DNA from: Clostridiales bacterium | GTDB taxonomy: Bacteria; Bacillota; Clostridia; Lachnospirales; WQUN01 | NCBI GenBank assembly: GCA_031254075.1 | Contig: JAIRVD010000310.1 | Coordinates: 1-8,628, forward strand | Direction of reading: 5' to 3' | DNA: 8,628 nucleotides | Shown here: piece by piece, positions 6,308 through 8,628 of the stretch | Layout: every line of letters begins with the position of its first letter | Numbering within the stretch: position 1 is the first letter of the stretch | Made by a program: the position numbers and the translations under genes | The notes under the pieces: generated by a model | Databases searched by the model: none | What the model saw: the letters and a program-made list of their open reading frames with translations, nothing else | Told to the model about the DNA's origin: nothing

Positions 6308-6356
6308 TCCCCGCATTTATAATGTCATCAAGACAACAAAAAGCGGGGAATTTTTT
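6308..6356 (+). promoter_or_regulatory. Inverted repeat with T6 tract that would bury the next gene's RBS; internal -10-like box
   Basis: TCCCCGC (6308-6314) is the perfect inverse of GCGGGGA (6343-6349). Pairing can extend by TTT (6316-6318) with AAA (6339-6341) across an A-A mismatch, leaving a loop of about 20 nt. The right arm contains the ribosome binding site (GGGGAA) of the gene at 6357, and TTTTTT (6351-6356) follows at once. In a transcript reading through from the kinase gene this could act as a weak terminator or hide the ribosome binding site. A TATAAT box at 6318-6323 lies between the arms. A transcript starting just downstream of it would lack the left arm and leave the site free, though no good -35 is visible. 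The repeat is seen directly; its function is inference. Confidence 0.4.
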
Positions 6357-7958
6357 ATGCGAATAAAAAAAGCAGCCGGAAAAATTCTAATATGCTTGGG
6401 TTTTTTGTTCTTGGCGTATGCCGCGTTGAAAGGTGCGGTTTGGGTTGTTGGTGTGAATATGCACGGCAATATTTTTGGAGAAACATATACGGGCGAAGCT
6501 TTCGCAACGGATTATTCGAAACGAATTGCCGTTTTGTTTGCAATAATTGTTTGCGTGACAGCCGCTTCAATACCAAAACCGACGCTTTACAATATGGCGA
6601 CCATTCTTATACCGTTTGCGTGGTTAAGCAGCTATTCGATTTCGGGAATGATTCCCGATTATAAATTGACGATGACATCAATTATTACTTCGCTTATTTT
6701 TGTAATCGTCAGCCGCTTGGTAATTTTCAGAAAGCTGCGCAAGCTAATCGACCGCGAGGCGTTTATTATATACGGCACCGTAAGTTCAATTATTTTGGTT
6801 TTAACGATAATCGGACTCACAGGCGGGTTTGGCTACAGCCGCCGTATTCCGCAAGTGGATTCGATTGCCGCAGTACAAATCACCTACCCCGGCGCGCCGG
6901 AATTTATCTCGGGGAGCGGAAATTACGGTGCACGCTGGCTTCGCATTGTTAAGCATTTACCGCCCTATGACGGCGCGCAAGGGGATTCAATTGTTCGTGA
7001 TAACCGGGATTTAATTTTTATAAGCGAAGAAGATATTCGGTTGGTTCACGGTTTACACGGCTCGATAATTAACGCGGACGAGGAATTGATTCGACTGCGG
7101 GTACGAATTCGTTATCACCTGAACGACGGCAGAATTATTGAACGAATGTACAAACATATCCCCGCCGCAACGGCATTGCAAATGCTTATGCTGGACGAAA
7201 CCGACGCGGTGAGAGAAAACATTGCAAGCGCAACATCGCTGGCGCGCGAAGTTTCGGAATCGGAATTTTACGAATTCTTTTTAACGGACAGCTTATTCGG
7301 TAGCCGAACGGAAATTCCGGTTGAGCATCGTTTGCAACTGCTTGAAGCCTTGCAAAGCGACATTGAAAATCTGTCAATTGAACAAAAATATTTTCCGTCC
7401 GAATCCGCACGCGTTATTTTACACATTCCGAGGCTAATCGAAATCGACGGCATCATCGGCAAACCGCAATACGAACATTTTTGGGATTCCGTCAGCCGTA
7501 CAATCGTTGCGCGCGAAAACGGAATTCGTCCGCAAACGCCGATTCCGGCGCACGGAACGGGTCCGCCGTTCGAACCGTCCGAAAGATGTATGCATCAGTT
7601 GCAATTTTTTATCACAAGCGATTATGTAAACACAATTGAGTTTTTACAAGACGCCGGTTACGCCTCGTTGTTTGATATAATCCCGACGCTTGAAGCACAA
7701 AATATTATTTCAATGGAAGCACAATTATTTTCGCTTCTTTCAACGCACAGAACCACGGAATTATTTTTTCGTTCATCGGTGCTTCACGACGGCAGAACGG
7801 CATTGCAAACAGTAAACATTCTCGAAAATGAACGACTCGCCGTGCTTAACCGCGCGCGAACACATTATTACGGCATTTCGGGGGGCTATCGTCTGCTTGT
7901 AGATGTCTTATATGAAGAAAATTTAACGCGAGTGGCATTATTTCTTCCGAGGGGGTGA
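6357..7958 (+). CDS. Polytopic membrane protein with large DUF6449-like soluble domain
   Basis: The 533-residue protein begins at ATG 6357 behind GGGGAA. An in-frame ATG at 6294 would add 21 residues but has no ribosome binding site and lies upstream of the -10-like box, so it was not used. The N-terminal 160 residues contain about five hydrophobic segments (near 8-32, 57-72, 77-95, 104-124 and 135-157). The remaining 370 residues look soluble: IPQVDSIAAVQITYP opens the domain, then EEDIRLVHGLHGSII, then VRIRYHLNDGRIIERMYKHI, followed by long helical stretches. From memory, this 'event index, LHxxII, YxLNDGRxIxRxY' arrangement resembles the C-terminal DUF6449 domain of Bacillota ABC-2-type permeases, but no ATPase gene is adjacent and the membrane part is short for such a permease. 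The fold assignment is tentative and the function unknown. It could be an accessory membrane protein tied to the two-component system just upstream. Confidence 0.72.
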   Translation: MRIKKAAGKILICLGFLFLAYAALKGAVWVVGVNMHGNIFGETYTGEAFATDYSKRIAVLFAIIVCVTAASIPKPTLYNMATILIPFAWLSSYSISGMIPDYKLTMTSIITSLIFVIVSRLVIFRKLRKLIDREAFIIYGTVSSIILVLTIIGLTGGFGYSRRIPQVDSIAAVQITYPGAPEFISGSGNYGARWLRIVKHLPPYDGAQGDSIVRDNRDLIFISEEDIRLVHGLHGSIINADEELIRLRVRIRYHLNDGRIIERMYKHIPAATALQMLMLDETDAVRENIASATSLAREVSESEFYEFFLTDSLFGSRTEIPVEHRLQLLEALQSDIENLSIEQKYFPSESARVILHIPRLIEIDGIIGKPQYEHFWDSVSRTIVARENGIRPQTPIPAHGTGPPFEPSERCMHQLQFFITSDYVNTIEFLQDAGYASLFDIIPTLEAQNIISMEAQLFSLLSTHRTTELFFRSSVLHDGRTALQTVNILENERLAVLNRARTHYYGISGGYRLLVDVLYEENLTRVALFLPRG

Positions 7959-8006
7959 ACTTAAAAAATTCGTGATAAAATTAAAAAATAGAATGGAGAT
8001 GATTTT

Positions 8007-8579
8007 ATGCGTTTTATTATCGGAGCAGTTTTGCTTAAAGCCACATTTATTTACGCGGTAATCTTAACCGGAGGCGGAGCTTTCAATTCACTTGCCTGCG
8101 TCATCGACGGGGCAACTTTAACTTTTGCTCTGCTGATTAATTTTTCCGTATTGGTTGGAACCGGACAGGTAAAATTATTTGTCCGCGCTACAAACGCGCT
8201 GCTGTCAAAAAAATATGTACTCTCAACAGACGACAGACTAAAAGCCGTAGAAGTTTTTGCACTTATGATTAAAGTAACAATTTATGGCGGCGTGCTTAGT
8301 GCCTTTATAGGCTTAATCATGATATTAGGAAATTTAGACGACCTTAATTATTTAGGTCCCATGCTGTCGGTAATGATGATTAGCGTGTTATATGCCGCAT
8401 TCATCAACCTGATTTTCTTCCTTCCGGGCAAATACCTTCTTGAAAACCGCAAAAATCCCGACGAAAAACCCGTTATAAATGAAAAAGCGGTAGTAGGCAA
8501 GCTTCTCGAACTCTGCTACAAACAAGGCATTTCTCCGGAGGAAATTCTTGAGGCAAATGAAATAACATTCAAAAACTGA
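8007..8579 (+). CDS. Short MotA/TolQ/ExbB-like proton channel subunit
   Basis: This 190-residue protein starts at ATG 8007 with GGAG at 7994-7997. Four hydrophobic segments are spaced 2+2: about 3-22 and 34-52, then a cytoplasmic loop of only about 35 residues, then about 88-108 and 117-140, followed by a charged cytoplasmic tail ending in ISPEEILEANEI. The second half carries the MotA-like block GLIMILGNLDDLNYLGPMLS (102-121), then LYAAFINLIFFLP, matching the TM3-NLDDP-x-LGP-TM4 arrangement of MotA. The Pro usually after NLDD is Leu113. MotA proteins are typically 250-295 residues, and most of the loop that contacts FliG is missing here, so a flagellar stator role is doubtful. A different ion-driven energiser is more likely. 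The partner subunit (MotB/ExbD-type) is not in the window. Confidence 0.6.
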   Translation: MRFIIGAVLLKATFIYAVILTGGGAFNSLACVIDGATLTFALLINFSVLVGTGQVKLFVRATNALLSKKYVLSTDDRLKAVEVFALMIKVTIYGGVLSAFIGLIMILGNLDDLNYLGPMLSVMMISVLYAAFINLIFFLPGKYLLENRKNPDEKPVINEKAVVGKLLELCYKQGISPEEILEANEITFKN

Positions 8580-8602
8580 CCAACGCGTTTCCGCAAAAAA
8601 AG

Positions 8603-8626
8603 CTCCTCGTTCGCGAGGGGATTTTC
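8603..8626. terminator. Bidirectional intrinsic terminator
   Basis: CTCCTCG (8603-8609) pairs with CGAGGGG (8614-8620) as a 7-bp stem with one G-T wobble and a TTCG loop. On the plus strand it is followed by ATTTTC, ending the transcript of the MotA-like gene 23 nt after its stop. On the minus strand it is followed by a run of seven T (the A-run at 8595-8601 on the plus strand), giving an even better terminator for a gene entering from the right. Confidence 0.75.
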
Positions 8627-8628
8627 TG

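Noticed and set aside
6294..6356. ATG at 6294 as start of the membrane protein
   Set aside because: There is no ribosome binding site before it, and the added residues lie in a segment holding a -10-like box and the left arm of the inverted repeat. ATG 6357 has GGGGAA and begins with a typical basic-hydrophobic N-terminus.

Overview
The window looks like chromosomal DNA of a low-to-moderate GC Gram-positive bacterium, most likely a Clostridia-type member of the Bacillota. The pointers are AGGAG-type ribosome binding sites, a lipoprotein solute-binding protein in place of a free periplasmic one, copper-amine-oxidase-N repeats on a secreted protein, and small genes of the kind carried on clostridial conjugative elements. 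No tRNA, rRNA, CRISPR array, transposase or phage gene was seen. The genus cannot be named from the sequence alone.

Layout. (1) Bases 1-453, minus strand: the end of an integrative-element-like cluster. It holds the 5' part of a transposon-transfer-assisting (TTRAP-like) gene running off the left edge, preceded by the C-terminal remnant of a DUF3849-like gene broken by UAG codons. (2) Bases 491-1696, plus strand: a secreted protein with two copper-amine-oxidase-N repeats followed by what looks like a catalytically dead M23/LytM domain. (3) Bases 1857-4478: a complete, tightly coupled ABC importer of the iron-siderophore/heme/cobalamin type (lipoprotein, FecCD permease, ATPase). (4) Bases 4615-6275: an OmpR-family response regulator and a sensor kinase with almost no extracytoplasmic domain, overlapping by 4 nt. 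They sit behind a promoter that contains both a Fur-box-like palindrome and a 10-bp-spaced direct repeat. (5) Bases 6357-7958: a membrane protein with about five N-terminal helices and a large soluble domain resembling the DUF6449 part of some Bacillota ABC permeases. Its ribosome binding site lies inside an inverted repeat followed by T6. (6) Bases 8007-8579: a shortened MotA/TolQ/ExbB-like channel subunit. (7) A hairpin terminator near the right edge that should work in both directions.

How the parts may work together. The importer is self-contained, and its substrate (ferric siderophore, heme or corrinoid) cannot be told from sequence. The two-component system directly follows it, with its own promoter. 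The Fur-like palindrome there hints at metal-dependent control, but the overlapping direct repeat fits autoregulation by the OmpR-type regulator equally well. The last two genes form a separate membrane-protein module. I found no clearly new multi-gene system. The best leads are the inactive-looking M23 protein, the minimal MotA/ExbB-like orphan, the short-loop kinase with its compact control region, and the RBS-sequestering repeat.
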